Assembly: GCA_028818705.1 (NCBI GenBank)
Contig: JAPPNJ010000220.1
Location: 1-63,115, forward strand
From: Candidatus Poribacteria bacterium
Lineage (GTDB): Bacteria > Poribacteria > WGA-4E > WGA-3G
DNA length: 63,115 nucleotides
Reading direction: 5' to 3'
Shown piece after piece: positions 25,569 through 33,157 of the stretch. Numbering within the stretch: the first letter of the stretch is position 1; every line of letters starts with the position of its first letter. A program made the translations under genes and the position numbers. The notes beneath the pieces were generated by a model. It saw only the letters and a list, made by a program, of their open reading frames with translations, was not told where the DNA came from and ran no database searches.

Positions 25569-25596
25569 AATCGCCTCCTCCCTAGGATTCACATCT

Positions 25597-25983
25597 TCAC
25601 CATTCTCTGCTTATTCCATAAGCATCAAAGGCCGTGTCGGCACCAATTATTGGAAGTTCTTCAACAAGTGCTTGGGCGATTATCAATCGGTCAAACGGAT
25701 CTCGGTGGTGAAAAGGTAGAGTGGTAAGTTTGGTCAGGTTATCAATCGTGATGTCTAATATTTCAATACGATTGAAATGCAGTTGCTCTGGGAACAACCT
25801 CTCAAACGATTTATCTAAAACGAGTTTCTTTAAACTCACTTTAATCGCTATTTCCCAAAGGCTGGCAATGCTGAGGAACTTCGTGTTGTGTGAATTCTCG
25901 ATTAATCCTCGTGCCTTGTCACTAAGTTTTTTGTCACCCTTAAGAAACCAAAGCAACGTATGCGTATCCAGCAGATATTTCAT
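25597..25983 (-). CDS. PIN-domain ribonuclease (VapC-type toxin)
   Basis: A 128-residue PIN domain. The conserved acidic residues are D6 (LLDTHTLLW), E44 (SLWEIAIK), D95 and D98 (RDPFDRL), and D116 (IIGADTAFD), the metal site used to cut RNA. VapC toxins of this subgroup normally follow a small Phd/VapB antitoxin. Here the upstream partner is a 270-residue HEPN-like protein whose TGA overlaps this ATG (ATGA, 25980-25983), so the two are translationally coupled. It is last in the unit, ahead of the serine hydrolase. Confidence 0.85.
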   Translation of the reverse strand: MKYLLDTHTLLWFLKGDKKLSDKARGLIENSHNTKFLSIASLWEIAIKVSLKKLVLDKSFERLFPEQLHFNRIEILDITIDNLTKLTTLPFHHRDPFDRLIIAQALVEELPIIGADTAFDAYGISREW

Positions 25984-26792
25984 TCCGTATACTCTTTGAA
26001 ATCTGGGAGTTCAGCATCAAAATCTTCACTGATATGAATAAGTCCTTTGGCACTCCCAAAGCCAACCTTTAACCAAGGTTCACAGAAAATGCTCTTCCAC
26101 TCATATTGATAGGTTGGCATTAAGGTATCCATTGATTCAGCATGAAACAGAAAGTGGTACTTCACATACGTCTGATCTAACAGTTTAATACAATCATCTA
26201 GCTCCTTGAAGGAAGGTATAACTTTTGGCTTGCGTTTATCCCAATGTGCAATCCGCTTATCAGCAAATTCTTCATGGGTTTTTGCTGCGGATTCAAGTCG
26301 CGCGAAATCATCTTTTACCATCTGTGGACAAACATGTTCACCACTCGCCTCTGCATACGGAGCGAAGTTATCCATCTTTATGATTGTCTTCAGTTGAGAG
26401 GAGTCAACAATCCCGACTTTTTCAAGACCTGCCCTACCCACTACTTGATCCAAGTCGGGACCATTAGAAGACGGATGGCGGGAATTGAAGTAACTTCGGG
26501 ATAGTTCTTCAGGGTTTTCAGCAATTTCACTAAGTAGTCTCATAAAGGATATACTATCCTTGTCCAATTTAGTTTGACGACGGAGCCCTGCTAATGCATG
26601 AGAAAGGTAAGTCCTCGCAAGATAACTATAGAAAGCATTGGGTTGTTGAATACGCGGGTTTTCACGGATTATATCTTGCACTTCCCAGAACATGTTTGCA
26701 TCTTGAACAAGCTCCAGGATCTCGTCGTGAATCGTCTCCATCCATCTGAGCCATTTTTCCAGTTTTTGACTTTTCTCAAATTCCTGATTCAT
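25980..26792 (-). CDS. HEPN/AbiU2-like partner of the PIN toxin
   Basis: A 270-residue, mainly alpha-helical protein without signal or membrane segment. The section FADKRIAHWDKR (about 176-188) resembles the D-K-x-x-A-H motif of AbiU2-type HEPN proteins, many of which are RNases or antitoxins in phage-defence and toxin-antitoxin systems. This assignment is by motif and is tentative. The ATG has AGGAGG seven bases upstream; that site lies inside a 27-residue reading frame that ends one base before this ATG. The 4-base overlap with the PIN gene suggests it occupies the antitoxin position. Confidence 0.55.
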   Translation of the reverse strand: MNQEFEKSQKLEKWLRWMETIHDEILELVQDANMFWEVQDIIRENPRIQQPNAFYSYLARTYLSHALAGLRRQTKLDKDSISFMRLLSEIAENPEELSRSYFNSRHPSSNGPDLDQVVGRAGLEKVGIVDSSQLKTIIKMDNFAPYAEASGEHVCPQMVKDDFARLESAAKTHEEFADKRIAHWDKRKPKVIPSFKELDDCIKLLDQTYVKYHFLFHAESMDTLMPTYQYEWKSIFCEPWLKVGFGSAKGLIHISEDFDAELPDFKEYTE

Positions 26793-26793
26793 T

Positions 26794-26877
26794 TTAGATG
26801 CCTCCTAAATCTCCGCTACTTTCGCAAAAAATACTGTAACTATTTTCGCCTTTTTCAAAAATAACAATGTATTTCAT
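26794..26877 (-). CDS. 27-residue HicB-like leader peptide or remnant
   Basis: Reads MKYIVIFEKGENSYSIFCES plus seven further residues and a stop. The first twenty match the start of HicB antitoxins (MKY-x-V-x-x-E-K-G-E-N-x-Y-S), but the rest of HicB is missing. It ends one base before the HEPN-like gene and contains that gene's ribosome binding site, so it could be a coupling leader or a decayed antitoxin. It lies directly after a strong promoter. Confidence 0.45.
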   Translation of the reverse strand: MKYIVIFEKGENSYSIFCESSGDLGGI

Positions 26878-26898
26878 AAATCTTTCTACCTCAATCCA

Positions 26899-26927
26899 AT
26901 TATACATCTCTTTGAGATTCACGTCAA
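26899..26927 (-). promoter_or_regulatory. Promoter of the HEPN/PIN module
   Basis: On the minus strand TTGACG (26927-26922), 17 bases, TATAAT (26904-26899), 21 bases before the HicB-like start at 26877. Confidence 0.75.
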
Positions 26928-26949
26928 GAAAAAGGAAGGCCCCCCTTTC

Positions 26950-26979
26950 TTGATAACTATCGCGACATTATTGTATAAT
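26950..26979 (+). promoter_or_regulatory. Promoter of the nucleotidyltransferase gene
   Basis: TTGATA (26950-26955), 18 bases, TATAAT (26974-26979). Transcription would begin near 26986, which rules out a start codon at 26950 and supports ATG 27010. Confidence 0.65.
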
Positions 26980-27009
26980 TTAAAAAACTCAGAAATCGTG
27001 AGAAATACC

Positions 27010-27843
27010 ATGACAAAACACACCTACCAAACAAACACGCACTACTCACCCGCCACCCGCGCAGCGATTCTTGATCGTCTTTTGACTGCCCTACGAAGTG
27101 ATAAACGCCTCGCAGGTCTCTTGGTCGTCGGATCCGGCGCGGAAGGTTTTGAGGACGACCACTCCGATATAGACTTGTGCGCGGTTACAACCTCGGCAGA
27201 CGATGTGAGAACTGCTTTCCAGGAATGGGGTGAAAAGATTCACGAAATGCTACCCATGTTCCATTCACTTGAGTCACCAAGGGCGCCCAATGTCTATCTG
27301 TGGGTATTTCTCCTTGACAACTTTCTGGAGATTGATCTGTGTTTCCTCTGTTTAAACGATCTCCGAGCAACCAGAAATCGTTGGAACACTATACTTGATC
27401 GTTCAGGGAGAATTGAGAGTATTATGCAATCCAGTTGGGAGAACAGACCAAAGCCCAATCTGGAAGAAGCCTATCGCTCCCGGATCAGCTCAATCTGGCA
27501 CTGCATCAAACACGCTACCATTGCGGCTCAACGAGGACAACCTTGGCGAGCAATATATGAGTTGGAACAAATTCGGGACCGAGTCATTGAGCTACGGGGG
27601 TTACGCGAGGAATTAGAAACAAAACGTTTTCGGCACGTCGATCAGATGCCAGAGGATTTTTTGAAGGGGCTTGAACAGACATTGGTATTGAGTTTAAAGG
27701 GCGTTGATATTATGAACGCCTTGAAAGCAGCAACGACGTGTTTTTTCAACGAAGCTCGACAGTATGATAAGATACTGAATCTCGATCTCGCGTGGCGTTT
27801 CGAGACGAAAATGAAGGCGTATCTTGAGCTCTTTGAGGATTAG
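27010..27843 (+). CDS. Nucleotidyltransferase-fold protein (aminoglycoside adenylyltransferase-like)
   Basis: A 277-residue protein with a pol-beta-type nucleotidyltransferase domain: G41-S-G-A-E-G, then D50 and D53-I-D-L56, the metal and nucleotide site. The helical C-terminal half (about 150-277) follows the layout of ANT/AadE-like enzymes and of related uncharacterised proteins. It could transfer AMP to a small molecule; the substrate is unknown and drug modification should not be assumed. It diverges from the HEPN/PIN module; the two promoters are about 25 bases apart. The start at 27010 lacks a strong ribosome binding site. Confidence 0.7.
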   Translation: MTKHTYQTNTHYSPATRAAILDRLLTALRSDKRLAGLLVVGSGAEGFEDDHSDIDLCAVTTSADDVRTAFQEWGEKIHEMLPMFHSLESPRAPNVYLWVFLLDNFLEIDLCFLCLNDLRATRNRWNTILDRSGRIESIMQSSWENRPKPNLEEAYRSRISSIWHCIKHATIAAQRGQPWRAIYELEQIRDRVIELRGLREELETKRFRHVDQMPEDFLKGLEQTLVLSLKGVDIMNALKAATTCFFNEARQYDKILNLDLAWRFETKMKAYLELFED

Positions 27844-28018
27844 GAGTTTGCTGTTTATAACAGATAGAACTTACGCATTTCCTCTTAAATTCCCCTTGAT
27901 AAGGGGCGGGAATGCCATCTGATTCTTTAGGGGATTAAATATAACAAAATAGGAACTTTTCAGCAAAATATACCTTTTTTCAATTTGTGTAAGTCCTGAT
28001 GGAAAAGGCTCTACCTCG

Positions 28019-29182
28019 TTAAAGGCGATAAAATTCCCGTGCATTTTCGGACAAAATTTTGCGTGCCAACGATTGGGGAAGCTGCGCAGGAAAAGCCGCA
28101 TCAGCCGAGTCGAAGTGCCAGTGTGGATAATCGCTTGAAAACATCAACATATCTTCTGAATCGAGTTGCCCAACAATCTGCAGCAGTTCTGCCGCTGTCG
28201 GCGGTGCATCAATCGGTTGAAGCGTCATGCGAATATGTTCTCGGATATACGCCGATGGTAGTTGCTTCACCCACGGTGTTAGCCCGCGCAAACCACGCCA
28301 CTCTTTATCAAATCGCCACATAAGCGAAGGCATCCATGTAACGCCAGTTTCGATGAGTGCGACGCGTAAATCAGGAAACTTGTCGAAAGCACCCTCTGAC
28401 ACGAGACTGAGCACCTGTGCTTGAAATACCTGCGACATACCGACGTATTCCTCTAAATAGGTTGAGGGCCACCCTACAGATGTTGGGGGCAGTCCCGGTG
28501 CGCCACCATAATGAATGCCGACGACAAGTTCATGGCGCACAACAGCTTCGTAGATGGGATGGTAGCGTCTATTGCCATAAGGTGCCTGTGATCGAGCAGG
28601 GAGCATTATCTGAACAAACCCCGGGTGTCCACCTAAACGCTCAATTTCCCTGACGGCAAGTTCTGGATTTTGGCTTGGAACAATCAGAGACCCGCGTAAG
28701 TGCGGTTCCGGGTCAAGCCAATGCTCAATCTGCCAGTCATTGACTGCCGAGGCGAGTGCTGCCGCAAGGTCTTCGTTATGTACACTCTGCACCCGAAACC
28801 CACAGGTAAGTATGCCGTATTCGACCTTCCAGAAATCGAGCGCGTGCTTACGTAGGAGTGCCAAATCCGACGCCGGACGATCTTCTGTCGGATGTGTGAT
28901 TTCTGGTCGTGTTGAGGTTGGAACACCGTCTGGATAGTCGTTCGCATCCGGTCCGGGGAAGCCAGATTCTTCGCAATAGTCGCGCCAGTAATCGGGCAGG
29001 TACGGGTAAAGCATTTGAAGTGAAGGGAGTCGGTTATGGAGATCGCAGTCAATTATAGGCATACCCGCCTGAACGAAATTCGGTTTGGAATTTTCGGCGC
29101 TGCTTGCGAGCCGAAAACTTGCTTGATTAAAGTTGGTGCTGCTTGCGAGCCGAAAACTTGCTTGATTAAAGTCAGTCTCCAT
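28019..29182 (-). CDS. Amidohydrolase (Amidohydro_2) family protein, copy 2
   Basis: A 387-residue paralogue of the gene at 22916, with the same landmarks: IIDCDLHNRL, VVGIHYGGAPG, FSSDYPHWHFDS. The N-terminus has an extra segment of about 40 residues containing FNQASFRLASS twice, encoded by two 39-base tandem copies of an intergenic repeat (29099-29172). AAGGA upstream of 29182 supports translation of this segment; otherwise the family start would be at MPIIDCD. It probably follows the PLP-enzyme gene in a leftward unit (35-base gap). Reaction and substrate unknown. Confidence 0.82.
   Translation of the reverse strand: METDFNQASFRLASSTNFNQASFRLASSAENSKPNFVQAGMPIIDCDLHNRLPSLQMLYPYLPDYWRDYCEESGFPGPDANDYPDGVPTSTRPEITHPTEDRPASDLALLRKHALDFWKVEYGILTCGFRVQSVHNEDLAAALASAVNDWQIEHWLDPEPHLRGSLIVPSQNPELAVREIERLGGHPGFVQIMLPARSQAPYGNRRYHPIYEAVVRHELVVGIHYGGAPGLPPTSVGWPSTYLEEYVGMSQVFQAQVLSLVSEGAFDKFPDLRVALIETGVTWMPSLMWRFDKEWRGLRGLTPWVKQLPSAYIREHIRMTLQPIDAPPTAAELLQIVGQLDSEDMLMFSSDYPHWHFDSADAAFPAQLPQSLARKILSENAREFYRL
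29099..29172 (-). repeat. Tandem copies of the AGCAAGTTTTCGGCT element inside a coding sequence
   Basis: Two exact 35-base copies (29099-29133, 29138-29172) with a 39-base period, so they add 13 residues each without shifting the frame. The same element occurs twice at 48071-48137, and in smc at 54624-54659. Confidence 0.85.
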
Positions 29183-29217
29183 TATGTTTTTCCTTTTAGA
29201 TTTGTGACGGTTAATTT

Positions 29218-30189
29218 TTATCTGCCACCATACGTATGCCAGAATAGTATGTGTTCACCTTCCCATCCATGCGCCTTGATATAGTGAGCGAGGCCTGCTA
29301 ATGTTTTGCCAGTGTAGGTGTTTTCAAGTGTGATATCTTCGTGTTCAGCCATCAGCGCGACTGCACGCATACCGGCTTCCGTTGGAATGGCATACCCCTT
29401 TCCGAAATCACTGTGCCAGAGTTCAATGCGGCGTGGGTTGACATAATCAGCGTCCGCTGCACCGACGAGGCGCAGAATGCGCCGCACCATACGAGAAATC
29501 GCCCATGAATTGGCGACTATCTGATCAGCAACACGAATGCCGACAATTTGGGTTCGCAGTCCTGCAAGTCTTGCGCCGACTATTAAGCCCGCGATAGTGC
29601 CGCAAGTCCCCACCGGTACAAAAATAAACCGTGGTTCTGGCAAGATGTCCGCTTCGATCTGCGATTTCAGTTCTAAAACCGCTTTCACATAACCGATGGA
29701 ACCGAGTGGAGAGGAACCGCCCGCCGGGATAAAATAGCGTTCCCCTCCAATTCCAAGAACTGTTTTCATCTGTTCGTACGCGTAACGGGCAAACATGGTG
29801 CTCATGTAACGCACCTCGTAGACCCGTGTGGCATTTTCACAAATTGTGCGGTAGTTTATTTCGGAATATTCGGTCCGCGGTTGTTTAAATAGCAAACATT
29901 CCACACGAAAACCCGACGCTTTGCCGTACACGGCTGTCGCTCGGACGTGATTAGAACCTGTCGGGCCAATTGTGAAAAGCGTTTTCCTTTCACCACCGTC
30001 CGGATATGTTTGTGCTGCCGCAAACATGTACTCCAATTTACGCACCTTGTTGCCGCCGCCCAACCTACCGCTCAGATCGTCCCGTTTTATCCAGATCGAT
30101 TTCAAGCCGAGAGCGTGCTCAAGGTTTGGGAGACGCTGCACGGGAGTGGGGAAATTACCAAGTGAAAGGTATGGAATTGATTCAATCAT
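29218..30189 (-). CDS. PLP-dependent ACC deaminase / D-cysteine desulfhydrase-like enzyme
   Basis: A 323-residue fold-type II PLP enzyme. The lysine in GGGNKVRKLEY (about 47-57) would bind PLP, TIGPTGSNHVRA (about 73-84) contacts the substrate, and VPVGTCGTIAGLIVG (about 192-206) binds the phosphate. This is the pattern of 1-aminocyclopropane-1-carboxylate deaminases and D-cysteine desulfhydrases, which cannot be told apart by eye. GAGGAA lies upstream of the ATG. It sits between the GMC oxidoreductase and amidohydrolase copy 2. Confidence 0.82.
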   Translation of the reverse strand: MIESIPYLSLGNFPTPVQRLPNLEHALGLKSIWIKRDDLSGRLGGGNKVRKLEYMFAAAQTYPDGGERKTLFTIGPTGSNHVRATAVYGKASGFRVECLLFKQPRTEYSEINYRTICENATRVYEVRYMSTMFARYAYEQMKTVLGIGGERYFIPAGGSSPLGSIGYVKAVLELKSQIEADILPEPRFIFVPVGTCGTIAGLIVGARLAGLRTQIVGIRVADQIVANSWAISRMVRRILRLVGAADADYVNPRRIELWHSDFGKGYAIPTEAGMRAVALMAEHEDITLENTYTGKTLAGLAHYIKAHGWEGEHILFWHTYGGR

Positions 30190-30202
30190 TAAACTTCCTC
30201 TC

Positions 30203-30268
30203 GGTAGGCGAGGTTTCCAAATTATGCTATTAAAGCATAATTTGTCTTAGCTTTACATTCCTCGCCGG
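30203..30268 (+). repeat. Structured repeat, copy d
   Basis: GGCGAGG and CCTCGCC close an outer stem; inside, AAATTATGC and GCATAATTT form a perfect nine-pair hairpin with loop TATTAAA, then GTCTTAGCTTTACATT. The fullest copy of the family. Confidence 0.85.
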
Positions 30269-30323
30269 TTCAGGCTGCATAGTAATTATAAATCACCATG
30301 GTTAGGTGCGTAGAAGTTTGTCG

Positions 30324-31880
30324 CTACTGCACGATACCGCTCTCAATTATCCGACCTGCGATGTGTCTGCCAAGCGCAGCGATCGTCAACGTCGGTGGCA
30401 CACCGATGGAGGTAGGGAAGAGGCTCGCGTCAGCGACAAATAAACCTTCCACTGCATGAGATTCCCCGGAAAGTTTAACGACGGCATTGCGCCGCTCCTC
30501 ACCCATTTGGAGTGTGCCTTGTGGATGGCTTGAAGCCAACATAATATCGTTTCGCACAATGCCGCGTTGACGAATAATTTCGAGGTCCGTTTCTGTTTTG
30601 ATGGGGATATGTTCTGTATAAGGCATGACAATCTCGGTCGCACCTGCAGCGAAAAGCAGGCGGGCAGCATTGATCGCTCCTTCCATCAATACTTGTCTAT
30701 CCGAACGCCGCAAACGGTATGAGATATTGGGCATTCCCTTGTGATTTATTGATACGCGTCCAGTTGTTCTGTCATGTAAGAGGACGAGAAGCGCAGCAGT
30801 GTGGCGGTAACGCTCCATCAGTTCTCGATGGCTTTTGCCAAATCCCGGCAGGCTTGCCGCAACGATCATTTGTGAACCGAAGGCAGGCATCAGCAGATAA
30901 CCGCTGTCTGGCGCACGTCTTAAGTCGAGGAATTGATCGATATAGTAACTTTGTGGAATGCCGAGATGTCCATCAATGGTTTCGTTGAAAATTCCGCCCA
31001 CGAAAACGGCAGGATGCAGGTGGAGATTTTTTCCCACCCGTCGATTCGCATTCGGGAGTTGGCTTTTTAACCAGAGTTGTGGGGAGTTAATGGCGCCAGC
31101 GGCTAACACCACTACTTTGCTTTCAATATCCAATGTCCCTGATGGCAGTCGCGCTGAAACACCCACGGCTCTCTTCTGCTTCACGTGGATTTTCTCTGCC
31201 ATACAGTTGCTGTAGAGTCGGGCACCCGCTGCGAGTGCTAAAGGGATATATGTAACCGCCATACTCTGTTTGCCTGTTCTCACTGGTTCAGTCTGAATGG
31301 ATTTGGAATTTGGACATCCAAAAAGACATCTCGCACCGCATGTAGGGCAATCACCGCGATTGTGTCTTTGCAATCCACCGCGCCACCGCATCATCTCGCA
31401 CCCGTAGCGGATAACAGCATTTAATTCATTTACGTCCGATTCTTGCATCTGCGTAACACCCAGCGTTCGCTCCACCTCGTCGAAGTGGGACCAAACCTCT
31501 GGAACTCCCCACCTATGTAATACTGTTTGGGGTAGACGAACTGCGTAGCAGAGGTTGTGCACCGTTGAACCACCGACGCCTATGCCTTGTGAAATGACGA
31601 TCGCGCCGTCGCGTGTGCTTCGTAAGCCGCTGTCCCAGAAAAGACGGCGGAGCATCTCCGGTTCATAAGTGCCAAAAGTACTTGCCTCGTGATGTTCTCC
31701 TGCTTCTAAAATGATTACCGAGAGTCCAGCTTCAGCCAGCTCCTTTGCAACGACCGCACCACCAGCACCAGAGCCGATAACGCATACGTCGGTAACCTCT
31801 TTTTGCTCCACCTTCTTTTTACGCCGTACAGAGCGGGCAGTGTTGATAATATCCGAAATCCGAGATTGAAATTGATTCAT
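30324..31880 (-). CDS. GMC-family flavin oxidoreductase
   Basis: About 518 residues. A Rossmann FAD motif DVCVIGSGAGGAVVAKEL and IILEAGEH open the protein. The substrate-binding region follows, and the GMC C-terminal box is present (SSHPQGTLQMGEE, LFVADASLFPTSIGVPPTLTIAALG). The cysteines of DCPTCGARCLFGCPN suggest a bound metal or structural site. The family oxidises alcohols, sugars or sterols with FAD. I prefer the ATG at 31880, because the upstream in-frame segment (TTG at 31985) is translated repeat sequence; neither start has a clear ribosome binding site. Confidence 0.82.
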   Translation of the reverse strand: MNQFQSRISDIINTARSVRRKKKVEQKEVTDVCVIGSGAGGAVVAKELAEAGLSVIILEAGEHHEASTFGTYEPEMLRRLFWDSGLRSTRDGAIVISQGIGVGGSTVHNLCYAVRLPQTVLHRWGVPEVWSHFDEVERTLGVTQMQESDVNELNAVIRYGCEMMRWRGGLQRHNRGDCPTCGARCLFGCPNSKSIQTEPVRTGKQSMAVTYIPLALAAGARLYSNCMAEKIHVKQKRAVGVSARLPSGTLDIESKVVVLAAGAINSPQLWLKSQLPNANRRVGKNLHLHPAVFVGGIFNETIDGHLGIPQSYYIDQFLDLRRAPDSGYLLMPAFGSQMIVAASLPGFGKSHRELMERYRHTAALLVLLHDRTTGRVSINHKGMPNISYRLRRSDRQVLMEGAINAARLLFAAGATEIVMPYTEHIPIKTETDLEIIRQRGIVRNDIMLASSHPQGTLQMGEERRNAVVKLSGESHAVEGLFVADASLFPTSIGVPPTLTIAALGRHIAGRIIESGIVQ

Positions 31881-32104
31881 AGTATAAACAGAACGCTGGC
31901 TCTTGTAGGAGGGATCTCCGAATCCCGACGCCTCTTTTGTAGAGGGAATCTCCAATTGCGACGCTTTCTGATCGCTATTAGCCAACCGAAAACTGAGTAC
32001 CGAGTACTAAGAACTATATTAGTAGACTTCCTTTTACATCTATGATAGCATATTTGCGCGCGTCTATCAACCTACTACGTTTCAAGACATAAAGGAGGAG
32101 GCTG

Positions 32105-32953
32105 ATGGAATTTGTTCAATTGACAGAGACACAGCGTCAAGAATTTGATAACAACGGCTATCTCATCGTGCGTTCCGCGATTGATAGTGAGATGATTGGT
32201 CGCTTGATCAAAACCGGTGATCAACTCATGGAGTCATTTGAATACCACGGCTATTACGCACACCGACGGTACGGGTTAGTCCAAGAGTCCGCATTTGCCG
32301 ATCTGGCAACACACTCAAAAGCAGTGCCGTTGATTCTTCAGCTGCTCGGTACAAATATCCACATTACGAACACAGCACTTATCTACAAACATCCGCAGGC
32401 ACCTGAGAAACCCGATAACCGCAACTGGCATCGAGATGTCGGTGTACATTTGGATGTGGGACACGAAGGGTGTCCGCGTGTCGGCTTGAAGGTAGGCTAT
32501 TGCTTAACGGATTTCAGCGTCCCAAACTCAGGGGCGACGTGGTTTATCCGGGAAAGTAATAGGTTGGAAGAACCGTTGCGTATTCCTGAAGGAGAAGTTG
32601 ATCCGCCGATATATGATGAACCACTGCTCCGAGCAGGTGATGCGTTTCTATTTGAAAGCCGTATCTACCATGCTGCCGGTCTGAATTTCAGAAAAAATAT
32701 CTCTAAAGTAGTCATTTATGGATACCACTATCGTTGGGTTAAGCCTGATTATTATCTACGATATTACAACGATACGCTACAACCCGAAGCGAAATTGGTG
32801 GAGGGTCTGAACGACCTCGGTCGGCAATTCCTTGGCGCGTCCACGGATACGAAAGGCAGAGAAGATCCGAACGGCGTTCATTGGGCTGGAGAAGAATGGG
32901 CGAAGTCGCACAGCTTGGACTTGGAACAGGCTCCCCAAACCGTGACAATTTAA
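32105..32953 (+). CDS. Phytanoyl-CoA dioxygenase (PhyH) family protein, copy 3
   Basis: A 282-residue paralogue of the gene at 22086: identical opening pattern (MEFVQLT-x-TQR), shared LLGTNIHITNTALIYKHPQ, and iron-site residues WH109-R-D111 and H189 (IYHAAGLN). It has about ten extra residues near the C-terminus (STDTKGREDPNGVHW). AAAGGAGGAGG precedes the ATG. It faces away from the GMC gene and is followed by a structured repeat and an oxidoreductase gene. Confidence 0.88.
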   Translation: MEFVQLTETQRQEFDNNGYLIVRSAIDSEMIGRLIKTGDQLMESFEYHGYYAHRRYGLVQESAFADLATHSKAVPLILQLLGTNIHITNTALIYKHPQAPEKPDNRNWHRDVGVHLDVGHEGCPRVGLKVGYCLTDFSVPNSGATWFIRESNRLEEPLRIPEGEVDPPIYDEPLLRAGDAFLFESRIYHAAGLNFRKNISKVVIYGYHYRWVKPDYYLRYYNDTLQPEAKLVEGLNDLGRQFLGASTDTKGREDPNGVHWAGEEWAKSHSLDLEQAPQTVTI

Positions 32954-33040
32954 TTGAAGATGGTTATTATCCGCAACGTTTTCGTACCGCAAACTGTTAG
33001 TTTGCGGGAAACCATCAAACGCTAAAACTGACCTCTCCAT

Positions 33041-33099
33041 GGTAGGCGAGGTTTCCAAATTATGCTCCTAAAGCATAATTTGCTTTACATTCCTCGCAG
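33041..33099 (+). repeat. Structured repeat, copy e
   Basis: GGCGAGG...CCTCGC outer stem and inner AAATTATGC/GCATAATTT hairpin with loop TCCTAAA; the tail is shortened (TGCTTTACATT). Confidence 0.85.
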
Positions 33100-33157
33100 T
33101 TTTGCGTTGTAAAAGAAAATGTGAAATCCACTGTAGTGCAAGTTAGAGGGGGTATGA

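Noticed and set aside
29099..29172. CRISPR array
   Set aside because: There are two adjacent copies without spacers and inside a coding sequence; it is a tandem repeat.
31881..31985. 35-residue N-terminal extension of the GMC oxidoreductase
   Set aside because: It is encoded by an intergenic repeat (TAGGAGGGATCTCC type) from a TTG codon, ahead of the conserved domain.
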